Under the pieces are notes generated by a model. It searched no databases, was not told the origin of the DNA, and was given only the letters and a program-made list of their open reading frames with translations. Both the position numbers and the translations under genes were made by a program. A stretch of 64,000 nucleotides of DNA from Petroclostridium xylanilyticum (GTDB lineage: Bacteria; Bacillota; Clostridia; SK-Y3), in the NCBI RefSeq assembly GCF_002252565.1, contig NZ_NPML01000019.1, positions 124,001-188,000 on the forward strand, in the 5' to 3' direction. Positions within the stretch are counted from its first letter, which is position 1, and the number at the start of each line of letters is the position of its first letter. This document shows positions 16,836-25,841 of this stretch, one piece after another.

Positions 16836-17195
16836 TCTATTAAGTTTTTCTTCTAAATTCTCATCAACTGTTATTACAATTATCTTTTCACCGGTTTTTG
16901 TACTAACATCAGAATGAGTACTTATTATGTTAATATCAATTACTTCTTTAATTAAAGCTTCAAAATATTCTCTTGCATTTTCAAATAGTGTACTCCGTAA
17001 CTTTTTTATTAATTCAACACCCTGACTATTCTCAGCTAATTTTTGCTCCGACTGGCTAAGAAACCCTTTTAACCTTACTATTATGAGGTCCTGTATAATT
17101 ATAGTCCTTATCTGTTTGGGACCTCTACCCATAAACTCTATTTCAAACTTACTTACTGCCTCACTTATTTTAGCTTCAATTTGACCTTTAGTCAT
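16833..17195 (-). CDS. DUF2294 family protein
   Basis: From the ATG at 17195 (MTKGQIEAKISEAVSKFEIE) the product is 120 aa, the usual size of DUF2294 proteins. A TTAGAGG site lies 8 nt before that ATG; the longer frame beginning at 17231 lacks one. Family blocks GRGPKQIRTIIIQDLIIVRLKGFL and STHSDVSTKTGEKIIVI-like text are present. Members are often annotated as Na-translocating-decarboxylase-like, but no function is established. It is followed by its own terminator. Confidence 0.8.
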   Translation of the reverse strand: MTKGQIEAKISEAVSKFEIEFMGRGPKQIRTIIIQDLIIVRLKGFLSQSEQKLAENSQGVELIKKLRSTLFENAREYFEALIKEVIDINIISTHSDVSTKTGEKIIVITVDENLEEKLNR

Positions 17196-17298
17196 TACAA
17201 TAACCTCTAAATAATTTATAAATATTCGCATATAATATTAACATTTCTTTTAAAAAAAATCAATAGTTTTTTACTTTTTTTAATTCATCTTCTAGTAA

Positions 17299-17337
17299 AT
17301 CAGTGAAGCCACATTATCAATCCGCAGCTTCACTGAT
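17299..17337 (-). terminator. Hairpin after the sugar-binding lipoprotein gene
   Basis: ATCAGTGAAGC (17299-17309) pairs perfectly with GCTTCACTGAT (17327-17337). The minus strand continues TTTACTAG, a weak T-run. Confidence 0.6.
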
Positions 17338-17351
17338 ATAAGCATTAGAGA

Positions 17352-18710
17352 TTATTTGTTTTTATCAGCAATTTCTTGTGCTCTTTTTTGAATATTCTTC
17401 ATAGCTTCATCTAGTGATATGCCATTAACAAGGTATTTTTCTGACTCTTCAACAAACATTTTTTTCAACTCTGCGTGATACTTAGGAACATTTGTAAATA
17501 CATTGTCAAACCAATCAGGATTATTAAATACTTTCTTTAAGGAATCAACATCATATAGCTTTGATGGATTTTCGCCCATCATAATATCTAAGATCTTGTT
17601 CTTATCTCCGCCTTTTTGAGCTGTCATTCCAGTTCCTTTTATACTCATTCCATCTGTCGTATAGAACTTTATAAATTTATATGCTTCTTCTTTAAACTTG
17701 GAGATATTTGTTACACAATAATACATAGCTTCTGTGATTGTCCGTCCTTTTGGACTTTCTTTGCTCCATCTTGGTAATGGTGCAAAAGCTGTAATAAAAT
17801 CATGAGGATATTTTTCTGTATTTTTAATCTCAGAAATCATCCATGAACCTACTGGCAACATACTGATTTTTTCATTATAAAACTGGTTTCTATAATTCAA
17901 ATTTAATGATTTTACTTCAAAGTATGGAGTAGAACATTTATCTACATTTTCCATATCATATCTGAATTTCATAAACTCTTTATACAGTGGATCATCAAAA
18001 TTTAAAGAGCCGTCTTTCTTGACGAAAGGATTATCTAAACGGTCTGTGTAAAACGCCAGTAGGTTGTAATCAGCCCATGAGTGAAAGTATGAACCATAAC
18101 GCTTGTCTTTTCCTTCTCCTTTTGTCAATTTCTTAGCATATTCTCTATAATCTTCCCAAGTCCAATCTAGTGGAGGTAATGGTAATCCAGCTTCATCTAA
18201 ATGGTTTTTATTGATCATAACAAACCATGATTTCACATCTCCAGGAAAACCGTATGCTTTTCCATCTATTTTAGAATTAAAGGTAAAGATATCTTCATAT
18301 TTTACTCCTTCTGCTTTCATAAAGTCATCTAAAGGCTCAAGCACTCCAGCTGTAGCTCTTACAATATGGTCTACAAAGTTTGCTTGCATCACGATGTCAA
18401 CCTGCTGCCCTGATAATAACATTAAATCAATCTTTTTCAAATATTCATTGTTATTACCATCACCTACATATTCCACTTCTACATTGATATTTGGATTTTT
18501 TTCTTGAAATGCTTTAATTACTTTCTCGTTGTTATCTTTGAAATACGACTCCCAAGAATAAAATTTTAATGTAACTGGCTTTTGAACTTCTTTTTGTTCT
18601 TCCTTTTTTACTTCGCCTGTTTGCTTTGGCTGTTCAGCTTTGCATCCTACTGCACTTAGCAATAGAATTAAAGACAATAAAATGGCTAACTTTTTACTAA
18701 TTCTTTGCAT
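17352..18710 (-). CDS. Sugar ABC transporter substrate-binding lipoprotein
   Basis: This extracytoplasmic lipoprotein delivers a carbohydrate to the two permeases encoded upstream. The 452-aa chain starts with a signal peptide and lipobox ending in Cys23, then a Lys/Glu linker and a family-1 binding-protein fold (VTLKFYSWES, GQQVDIVMQANF, FPGDVKSWFVMINKNHLDEAGLPLPP). AGGAGGATGG precedes the ATG. A group II intron remnant separates it from permease 2. No ATPase gene is nearby, as usual for systems sharing MsmK-type ATPases. Confidence 0.88.
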   Translation of the reverse strand: MQRISKKLAILLSLILLLSAVGCKAEQPKQTGEVKKEEQKEVQKPVTLKFYSWESYFKDNNEKVIKAFQEKNPNINVEVEYVGDGNNNEYLKKIDLMLLSGQQVDIVMQANFVDHIVRATAGVLEPLDDFMKAEGVKYEDIFTFNSKIDGKAYGFPGDVKSWFVMINKNHLDEAGLPLPPLDWTWEDYREYAKKLTKGEGKDKRYGSYFHSWADYNLLAFYTDRLDNPFVKKDGSLNFDDPLYKEFMKFRYDMENVDKCSTPYFEVKSLNLNYRNQFYNEKISMLPVGSWMISEIKNTEKYPHDFITAFAPLPRWSKESPKGRTITEAMYYCVTNISKFKEEAYKFIKFYTTDGMSIKGTGMTAQKGGDKNKILDIMMGENPSKLYDVDSLKKVFNNPDWFDNVFTNVPKYHAELKKMFVEESEKYLVNGISLDEAMKNIQKRAQEIADKNK

Positions 18711-18762
18711 TTGACCATCCTCCTAAAATGTTTTATTAATATCATTTACCTAACAGTAAATG

Positions 18763-19078
18763 TAGTCGAGTAAGTAAGCTTTGTTACCGAGTCTCACTCC
18801 CCTAAGAACGGAACGTGCGACTTTCACCGCATTCCGCTCAAGCAACTCAAAGTCTCTTCGCTATAACGTTTCAGCCGGTACAGGGATTTGAACTTATCTT
18901 AGATGAATTCTTTTGTCTGTTTTAGCTGCAAACACCCAGTTTTTGTTTCCTATACTATGGAAGTATTTTGTATTTATCCACCATTTACCCCTTTTAGGAT
19001 GACGTCTTTTGCACCATTGTTGTAGTGCATTGTAAATCTGGTAGTCTACATGTTATCTATACGACCGACGTGTCGCAC
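18763..19078 (-). mobile_element. Internally deleted group II intron with RT tail and domain V
   Basis: On the minus strand the element begins GTGCGACACG directly after the permease stop codon. A frame at 18894-19025 then encodes the C-terminal maturase domain (QQWCKRRHPKRGKWW ... NWVFAA). Domain V occupies 18806-18839: a 34-nt hairpin GAGCGGAATGCGG, GAAA loop, complementary arm ending GTTC. A domain-VI-like stem GAGTGAG/CTTACTC follows at about 18772-18803. Most of domain I and the RT are gone. The 3' boundary is approximate. Confidence 0.8.
18894..19025 (-). pseudogene. C-terminal fragment of group II intron reverse transcriptase/maturase
   Basis: The reading frame LQQWCKRRHPKRGKWW, then NTKYFHSIGNKNWVF, is the end of the GIIM maturase domain of LtrA-like proteins. 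The reverse transcriptase core, including the YADD motif, is missing. It is part of the intron remnant at 18763-19078. Confidence 0.75.
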
Positions 19079-19909
19079 TCAACCTTTAACAGCTCCCATA
19101 GTAATCCCTTCAATAACATATTTCTGTCCTATTATAAAAACAATGATTAACGGGATAATTGCCATTACAGCACCTGTCATAATTAGTGAATAGAATTCCC
19201 CTGACTCTGACGCAAATTGCTTCATTCCCAACTGTAATGTAAACTTTTCCTTTGAACTCAAAAATATTAACGGATGTTGATAGTCATTCCATGTCCACAC
19301 AAATTTTAAAATTGAAAGTGTTGCAATTGCTGGTTTTGTAATTGGCAATATAATTTGCATAAAAATTCTAAAATGATTCGCTCCATCAATTTTAGCTGAT
19401 TCAGATAGTGAATTAGGTATAACCACCATAAATTGTCTAAGCAGAAATACTCCGTAAACACTAAAAGAAAGCATCATCACTAATCCTGTATGAGTATCAA
19501 ACAATCCCAACCATTTAAAAATCATAAATCTGGGAACAATAGTTACCTGTTCAGGGATCATAATAGTTGCAAGGTATAAGAGAAATAAGGAATCTCTGAA
19601 CTTAAAATTTATCTTCGAAAAGCCATAAGCTCCCATAGCTGAAACAAATACTTGACAGATGGTAGCTAACACTGTAATTTTTATTGAGTTCCAATAATAC
19701 ATGGCAAAATTATATTGACTTCCCCAGACTTCTTTATAATTACTAACAACATTCCATCTTTTAGGAATCCATTCAATAGGAAATTTAAAAACATCAGTTT
19801 CCACTTTCATGGAAGCAGAAAGCATCCAAAGTAAAGGAAGCGTCATTGTAAATGCTATAACAAAAATTACCACAGTCATTATACTTTTTAGAATTACTTG
19901 ATTTTTCAT
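19079..19909 (-). CDS. Sugar ABC transporter permease (MalG/UgpE type)
   Basis: The 276-aa protein has six predicted helices. Its cytoplasmic EAA loop reads SAKIDGANHFRIFMQIILP, the site that contacts the ATPase. The N-terminus WMLSASMKVETDVFKFP is typical of this class. It follows the partner permease with a 17-bp gap. Its stop codon directly adjoins the 5' end of a group II intron remnant. Confidence 0.9.
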   Translation of the reverse strand: MKNQVILKSIMTVVIFVIAFTMTLPLLWMLSASMKVETDVFKFPIEWIPKRWNVVSNYKEVWGSQYNFAMYYWNSIKITVLATICQVFVSAMGAYGFSKINFKFRDSLFLLYLATIMIPEQVTIVPRFMIFKWLGLFDTHTGLVMMLSFSVYGVFLLRQFMVVIPNSLSESAKIDGANHFRIFMQIILPITKPAIATLSILKFVWTWNDYQHPLIFLSSKEKFTLQLGMKQFASESGEFYSLIMTGAVMAIIPLIIVFIIGQKYVIEGITMGAVKG

Positions 19910-19926
19910 GAATCCTGCCTCTCCTC

Positions 19927-20853
19927 TTATTCATATGTTACCCATTTCTTCTGAGCTCTCCATTGGAACATGGTAATAATAAATACTAATATGAACAATA
20001 TCCAGGCTACCGTACTTGCATATCCCATTCTAAAAAACTCAAATGCAGTTCGATAGATATAATAAGCCAACACTGTTGTAGCAGTACCTGGTCCACCTTG
20101 AGTTAAAACACTAATCTGATCAAATACTTTAAAAGAACCAATTATCCCCATTGTCACTAAAAAGAAAGTTGTAGGTGATACCATAGGGATCGTAATATGC
20201 CAGAATTTCTGAAATAGATTAGCACCATCAATTTCTGCAGCTTCATATAACTCATTTGATATGCTATTTAAACCTGCAATATATACAATTATATAATACC
20301 CTAATTGCTGCCAAATCGTAATTATTATAACTGCTGGAAGTGCCCAGTTCATATCTGATAGCCATCTTGGCGGATTTTTTATACCCAACTGCATTAAAAA
20401 TTGATTTATTGGCCCATACGTAGGATGCAGCAACACCATCCATACGATACATACTGCTACTACGCTCGAGATATATGGTATAAATACCATTACTCTAATA
20501 ACATCTTTTCCATAGGTATATTTATTGATTATGACCGCTAAGACAAGTGCAAGAAATGCTGTAATTGGTACAGTTGTAAAAGTAAAAACCAAATTATTTC
20601 TGAAAGAACTAATAAACCATTCATCTTTAAATAATTCAATATAATTACTAATACCGACAAATTGTATTGCTTTTAAACCACTGATAAAATTCCATTTTGT
20701 AAAACTTAAACCTAAAGAGAAAATTACCGGCACTAATACAAACACAATGAAACCTAAAAAGCTAGGAAGTACAAATAAAAAACCAGTTAGATTTTCTCCT
20801 CGTTCTAAAGAATGCTTATTGTGGAACGAATTCATTGGAACTCTCCTTCTCAT
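19927..20853 (-). CDS. Sugar ABC transporter permease (MalF/UgpA type)
   Basis: The 308-aa protein has an N-terminal cytoplasmic part and six helices. Its EAA loop is EAAEIDGANLFQKFWHITIP, and the ending AFEFFRMGYASTVAWILFILVFI is typical of the class. It is the first transport gene after a strong hairpin and lies downstream of the YesMN-type regulators, which probably control it. The start may be the internal Met of MNSFHNKHSL, since the listed start gives an unusual MRRRVP leader. Confidence 0.9.
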   Translation of the reverse strand: MRRRVPMNSFHNKHSLERGENLTGFLFVLPSFLGFIVFVLVPVIFSLGLSFTKWNFISGLKAIQFVGISNYIELFKDEWFISSFRNNLVFTFTTVPITAFLALVLAVIINKYTYGKDVIRVMVFIPYISSVVAVCIVWMVLLHPTYGPINQFLMQLGIKNPPRWLSDMNWALPAVIIITIWQQLGYYIIVYIAGLNSISNELYEAAEIDGANLFQKFWHITIPMVSPTTFFLVTMGIIGSFKVFDQISVLTQGGPGTATTVLAYYIYRTAFEFFRMGYASTVAWILFILVFIITMFQWRAQKKWVTYE

Positions 20854-20938
20854 ATAATAGTATTTGTAAGGTTTAAGTTAATAAATTTCCAGCTACAAAC
20901 CTTATATTTTCGACCTTTAATTTCTGAAAATTATATTC

Positions 20939-20990
20939 CAGAGTATCTCTCCAAAGATCTCTTCACAGAGATCTTTGGAGAGATACTCTG
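20939..20990 (-). repeat. Perfect 24-bp RNA-type hairpin with GUGA loop
   Basis: Arms 20939-20962 and 20967-20990 are fully complementary. On the transcribed (minus) strand the 4-nt loop is GTGA, a GNRA tetraloop. No T-run follows, so a classical terminator is unlikely. It lies between the regulator genes and the permease genes, where a processing or stabilising hairpin would separate their expression. Confidence 0.7.
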
Positions 20991-21163
20991 AATAACTCAA
21001 ATCGTTCTACTTATACCTTGACAAGTAAATAAATATATCAAAAAATTTATTTCCAATTCCCCCCTTGACATTTTACAACTGGCCTTTCTCTTATCTTGAT
21101 TTTATTTTAATACTATTTAATTAATTAAACAATGTACTTTTATTACTTAAAATTATCTTTTTA

Positions 21164-22744
21164 TTACTTTGCTTCTCTTATCTCTCTTGGTGTCTTTCCT
21201 GTTACTTTCTTATAGATTCGGTAAAAGTAACTTACATTTTCAATTCCAACTGCTTGCGCTATTTCTTCTATTGTTAAATTTGTATTTATCAGTAAATCTG
21301 TAGCCCTCTCTATTCTTTTATTTATTAAATATTCCGAGAAACTAACTCCTACCTCCTGCTTAAACAACCTGCTAAAATAGCTGCTGTTCATATTAACATG
21401 GTTAGCCATTAACTCGCAATTGATTGGTTCACCAATATTTTTTTCAATATATTTTATAACGTCATTGATCTCTTTTCTCGAAGAAATATTCTTTTCTTGT
21501 TCTATTCTTAATAAAACATTATTTACAGCTGATATTAAATTATTTTGATATGTTTCAAATGTATCAGCATCGTAATCTAATTCATCAACTTTAATTCCAT
21601 GTTTATTTGCCAAAGCACCAACATCAATAAAGACTCTTTTAAATAATTCTTTTACATTATTAGGTTCATAGTTTTTCTTAATAATTTCTTCATACCATTC
21701 TTTAAGGTATTGATTAATTATACTCTTATCATACGTATTAATTGCATTTCTAAAATCGTCCAAGTACTTTTTGGCCAATGACTCGGAAATGTTGTTGAAC
21801 TGATATTGTTGAGGTGTCATAATTGTTCTTGTTCCCAAATAAAAATATCCATTTCTAAGTCCCCTTACTTCATCAAGCGCTTTTTTCAAATTGGTGATAT
21901 TTGTATAATAGGAACTAATACAGGCAGATATACTAATATGGAGGTACTCAACAATTTTTTCTTGGAACTCTTTAAGCGTATCCATCATTTTTTGTTTTAT
22001 TATTATGTTGCTATCATTATCCCAATATAGTATTATATATGTGTCATCACTATATGAAAAAAATGTTATGTTCTTTATGGGCTGTATCATTTCTTCAAGA
22101 ATATTTGATATAGCGTATTGTAGTAGATTACGTTCTTTTATTGGACATTTTCTAATAGCATGATTAAAATTATCTATAAAAAGTCCTACTACCCGGTATT
22201 CATCTTTTGGAATATCAATCTTAAGAAATTCCGCCTTTTTATGCAGATAATTTTGCTGAAGGCTCAAACCTTCTGCTATATCCATAAAAAACTTATTCTT
22301 TATAACATGCTTGCTACTATTTAATTCATAGTCCATTTGCAAAACAGTATCTTTTTGCATTTTCTGAATTTTTATTTTTTCTTTAATCTTTAAAATTGTT
22401 CTTATTAATTCTTTTTCTGTAAGAGTAATTTTTACAAGATAGTCATCTACTGCTAACTCAATTGCCTCTTTAGCATAATAAAAATCCTCATGACATGTCA
22501 GTATTACAGTTTTTACTTCGGGAATAATTTCTTTTGCCTCTCTTATTAATATCAAGCCATTCATAACAGGCATAGTTATATCAGTGATGATCAATTCGGG
22601 CAAATATGTTTTGACAAGTTCTAATGCGTCTGCACCATTATCGGCTTTCCCTACTAATGAGAATCCATAATCTTCCCATGTAATAATGTTTTCTAATCCC
22701 TGTAACATCTCAATATCATCATCAACAATAATTGTTTTAATCAT
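21164..22744 (-). CDS. Response regulator with AraC-type DNA-binding domain (YesN type)
   Basis: The 526-aa protein has an N-terminal receiver domain (IIVDDD; phosphoacceptor in ITDITMPVMNG, about Asp55; Lys in VKITLTEKE), a long linker region and a C-terminal pair of helix-turn-helix motifs (NMNSSYFSRLFKQEVGVSF and IEEIAQAVGIENVSYFYRIYKK). It is the partner of the kinase upstream, with which its start overlaps by 4 bp. It likely activates the adjacent sugar transporter genes. Confidence 0.92.
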   Translation of the reverse strand: MIKTIIVDDDIEMLQGLENIITWEDYGFSLVGKADNGADALELVKTYLPELIITDITMPVMNGLILIREAKEIIPEVKTVILTCHEDFYYAKEAIELAVDDYLVKITLTEKELIRTILKIKEKIKIQKMQKDTVLQMDYELNSSKHVIKNKFFMDIAEGLSLQQNYLHKKAEFLKIDIPKDEYRVVGLFIDNFNHAIRKCPIKERNLLQYAISNILEEMIQPIKNITFFSYSDDTYIILYWDNDSNIIIKQKMMDTLKEFQEKIVEYLHISISACISSYYTNITNLKKALDEVRGLRNGYFYLGTRTIMTPQQYQFNNISESLAKKYLDDFRNAINTYDKSIINQYLKEWYEEIIKKNYEPNNVKELFKRVFIDVGALANKHGIKVDELDYDADTFETYQNNLISAVNNVLLRIEQEKNISSRKEINDVIKYIEKNIGEPINCELMANHVNMNSSYFSRLFKQEVGVSFSEYLINKRIERATDLLINTNLTIEEIAQAVGIENVSYFYRIYKKVTGKTPREIREAK

Positions 22745-24570
22745 TCTATCACCTCTCCAAATTTTTTAGGAAGCCACACCTCTACAGTAGTCCCTCTACC
22801 AGGTTCACTTTTTATAACAATACCATATTCCTTGCCATAATGTATTTTAATTCTCTCATTAACATTCTCAATCCCTATTCCTGAAAACTTTAGACTTTTT
22901 ATATTCTTTTCTTCTAATAAAAAAGTAGTATCCATTCCTTTTCCATTATCTTTAATTAATATTAAAATTTTATCCTTTTTCTCAGTCCCTATTATATCGA
23001 TTCTTCCCCCAACCTTTAATTGTTCAAATCCATGTAAAATTGCATTTTCAACTAAAGGCTGTAATAAAAGCTTAGGAATTTGAAAATCTCTAATACTTTC
23101 GTCAATATCATAAAAAACGTCAAACATGGTAGCATGTCTCATTTTTATAATAGCAATATAGTATTTAAGATTCTCTATCTCCTGTTCTATACTAATTAAT
23201 TCATTATTCTTTATAATTGTCATCCTCAAAAGATTTCCTAACGCCAAGACCATATCAGCAGCTTTTTTGCTATTATTATTTATTGCCGCCCATCTAACAG
23301 CATTTAATGTATTAAATAGAAAGTGAGGGCTAATCTGTGCTTGTAACGCTTCTAATTCAGCTTCCCTTTTTTTTCTTTCCTTTTCTAGGTTTTCTTGCAT
23401 AAGCTTATGAATATTTTTCCTCATGGTATTAAAACTATCTTCCAAAACACCAATCTCATCCCGCCGTTTTATTCTAACTTGTTGATACACAGACTCTAAA
23501 TCTGTAAGTAACATCTCTTTTGTTAAAAGCTTAATGGGCTTTGCAATACTTCTTGCGATAAAACCCGCTACCCCAAGAAAAACAAATATGCAAATAATAT
23601 TTCCTATTAATAACCTATTGTTGCTTTGAGTTAATTCCTGGGTAATATAATCATAAGACTTTATGTCTATAACTGTCCACTGCATAGTATCAATTTTATA
23701 GTATGTGATAAGAACTTTATTACCACTGTTAAGTTTGTCAATAAAATATCCTTTTCTTTCTTTAGGAATTACTCCGTCATAAATTTCTTCAAAAGACTTT
23801 GTAATGTTTTCACCATTTGAATCTGAAATGATATTCATGTTTTTATCTATGATAAATCTTTTATAATTATTATTGCTGCTAGATATAAATTTTCGTATTT
23901 CTATTTCGGGAATACTAATAATAATTGTACCATATTTTTGGTTGTACCACTCATCGTTAACGTTTTTAATAAGTGTTAAAACATAGGGCTTTGACTTTAC
24001 ATCATTATAAACATAGTTTTTTTCAATGTCTTTCCATATGACACTATTATCTGACGGTATAAGTTTACCATTCATATATGGTAATAAATAATCTTCTGCT
24101 AATTTCCCATCATAATGCCAATTAGTGTATTTTGCACCTGACGGTGTAATAAGGGTAATATAGCATTTACTTCCCATAGTATTAAATGATATGTTGTCTA
24201 GCATATTATTAACCTTATTAATTCTATTAAGTCTTTCAAGCATTTTTTTTGGTTGATCAATATTATCATCTATTAGACTAATATTTGACTCTGCTTGAAG
24301 AATTAGTTTAATGTTTTCATCCTGACTTACATATAAAGAAGCTGATATCATTCTACCCAATATTTCATCTACACTACTTGCTACAAGTTGTAATGAATTC
24401 AAAGTATCTCCATATACTTGTTTAACGATTACTTCACCCATAGTCCTCTTGGAAATGTAATATGAAGTAAATAAAGGAATAACTATGATGAGAGTAAAAG
24501 AAATTATTAACTTTTGAAAAATATTTATGTCAAAAAATTTATCAAAGATTTTTTTCATGCTAGCATACAT
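22741..24570 (-). CDS. Sensor histidine kinase (YesM type)
   Basis: An ATG at 24570 with AGGTG 6 nt upstream is preferred over an in-frame GTG at 24579. The protein has a membrane helix near the N-terminus, a large extracellular sensor region of about 270 residues, a second helix (LLIGNIICIFVFLGVAGFI), a HAMP linker and a His_kinase domain with the phosphorylated His in QISPHFLFNTLNAVRWAAI. The ATPase blocks PKLLLQPLVENAILHGFE and GIGIENVNERI follow. It senses an extracellular sugar or related signal, inferred from the neighbouring transporter. Confidence 0.92.
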   Translation of the reverse strand: MYASMKKIFDKFFDINIFQKLIISFTLIIVIPLFTSYYISKRTMGEVIVKQVYGDTLNSLQLVASSVDEILGRMISASLYVSQDENIKLILQAESNISLIDDNIDQPKKMLERLNRINKVNNMLDNISFNTMGSKCYITLITPSGAKYTNWHYDGKLAEDYLLPYMNGKLIPSDNSVIWKDIEKNYVYNDVKSKPYVLTLIKNVNDEWYNQKYGTIIISIPEIEIRKFISSSNNNYKRFIIDKNMNIISDSNGENITKSFEEIYDGVIPKERKGYFIDKLNSGNKVLITYYKIDTMQWTVIDIKSYDYITQELTQSNNRLLIGNIICIFVFLGVAGFIARSIAKPIKLLTKEMLLTDLESVYQQVRIKRRDEIGVLEDSFNTMRKNIHKLMQENLEKERKKREAELEALQAQISPHFLFNTLNAVRWAAINNNSKKAADMVLALGNLLRMTIIKNNELISIEQEIENLKYYIAIIKMRHATMFDVFYDIDESIRDFQIPKLLLQPLVENAILHGFEQLKVGGRIDIIGTEKKDKILILIKDNGKGMDTTFLLEEKNIKSLKFSGIGIENVNERIKIHYGKEYGIVIKSEPGRGTTVEVWLPKKFGEVIE

Positions 24571-24739
24571 GTATTTCACCTGCTATTGTTTCTTTTAATC
24601 AGAGTATTTACTTCTTCCTTTGAAAGTACGGACGGAATACAATGTTATTCATACGTTTTTCTCCCTTCATTTTTCATTCCTTATATTAGAAACAAAAAAT
24701 GACTGTAAATATTTCTTTTCCTGAATATTTTGATATCTT

Positions 24740-24773
24740 AAAAAGCTTACGGAACTAGTTCCGTAAGCTTTTT
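24740..24773 (-). terminator. Terminator (34-nt perfect palindrome)
   Basis: AAAAAGCTTACGGAACT and its exact complement form a hairpin with A/T flanks, so it can stop transcription from both sides. It starts 5 nt beyond the isomerase stop codon. Confidence 0.85.
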
Positions 24774-24777
24774 AGTT

Positions 24778-25638
24778 TCATTTCAATAATTCTTTTATGT
24801 ATTCCAGATTGTTTTTTAGCTTTTCATCGGTAGCTGTTTCATTGGAAAAATCTTCAAAGGATAAATAACCGTCATACCCTATTGCTTTTAATGCTTCTAT
24901 TAAACTTTTCAGATTTGCTATCCCTTCCGGTATCGGGCACCACTCCGGCTTCCAGTTGTACTGCTCTTTTATATTCTCATCCCTCACCCATCGTGCATTC
25001 TTGACATGTACATGATCTAAATAGTCATTTAACAGTTCAACACCCATTTTATACTGTTCAAAGCCTTCATGCACCATATTGCCTGCATCGTGGATAACTC
25101 CGATATACCTGCTGTCAAAATTGGAGACAAGTCTGTAGGCAGCACTGGCACTGGGAATAATGTTACCCATATGAATTTCAAAATTGATCTTTACATTATA
25201 TTTCTTAGCCAACTGCTCTAGTACTTTGATTTCACTAATCGTTTTATTGAATAAATCATTGTAATTTACATCTCCTTTATATCCGGGAACATTAACTCTG
25301 ATTCTGGGGCACCCCATTATCACTGCTGCTTTTAACACTCTTTCCACTTTATCAGCCTGATCCGGTGTAAGATAAGTAGCAAGAGCACAAATTTCCATAC
25401 CATGTTTTTCACAAATAGACTTTACATATTCGGCTTTTTCTTCTATGGTATCAATATCAACCGTGCTCTTATTGTAAGACCAATACCATCGTTCTTTTGG
25501 CGGTATAGGATCGGGTTCTGATTTCAAAGCCTCTGCCACTCTCCACTCCACACCATCATAGCCAAATTCCTTAAGCTTTATAACCGTTTCCTCCAGGTTG
25601 TAGTCCGGAGTACCTACTGTAAAAACTGAAAATTTCAT
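24778..25638 (-). CDS. Sugar phosphate isomerase/epimerase (xylose-isomerase-like TIM barrel)
   Basis: The 286-aa protein has the AP-endonuclease-2 fold: NLEETVIKLKEFGYDGVEWR at the start, metal-site residues in NFEIHMGN, GVIHDAGNM and HVHVKNARWV, and a final GYDGYLSFEDF. Members isomerise or epimerise sugars and inositols. With the dehydrogenase next door it forms a typical inositol- or keto-sugar-type catabolic pair. Substrate unknown. Confidence 0.85.
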   Translation of the reverse strand: MKFSVFTVGTPDYNLEETVIKLKEFGYDGVEWRVAEALKSEPDPIPPKERWYWSYNKSTVDIDTIEEKAEYVKSICEKHGMEICALATYLTPDQADKVERVLKAAVIMGCPRIRVNVPGYKGDVNYNDLFNKTISEIKVLEQLAKKYNVKINFEIHMGNIIPSASAAYRLVSNFDSRYIGVIHDAGNMVHEGFEQYKMGVELLNDYLDHVHVKNARWVRDENIKEQYNWKPEWCPIPEGIANLKSLIEALKAIGYDGYLSFEDFSNETATDEKLKNNLEYIKELLK

Positions 25639-25659
25639 ATGATTTCATCCTCCCACCTA

Positions 25660-25841
25660 GTTTATTAGACAATTGCAGAATCATCAACCTGTTGCATATC
25701 AACACTTAACTCATCACTCAACTGACTTTCTGTAGAGGAGAACCCATCGGATTGGTTCATATATTCCGTTAGCTGGTATTGTGCACCAGTCCCCGCGGGC
25801 CGCCGCTACAAATAACTCAATCATTTTATGCCATTATGCAA
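25660..25841. other. Unexplained intergenic segment
   Basis: About 180 bp between isomerase and dehydrogenase contain a GC-rich patch unlike its surroundings (CCCCGCGGGCCGCCGC at about 25792). A minus-strand frame through it is open for some 45 codons and ends near 25665. It may be the tail of a lost gene or an inserted scrap; I could not identify it. Confidence 0.3.

Noticed and set aside
20264-20452. 62-aa minus-strand frame inside the permease gene
   Set aside because: It overlaps a conserved permease in another frame and lacks a ribosome site.
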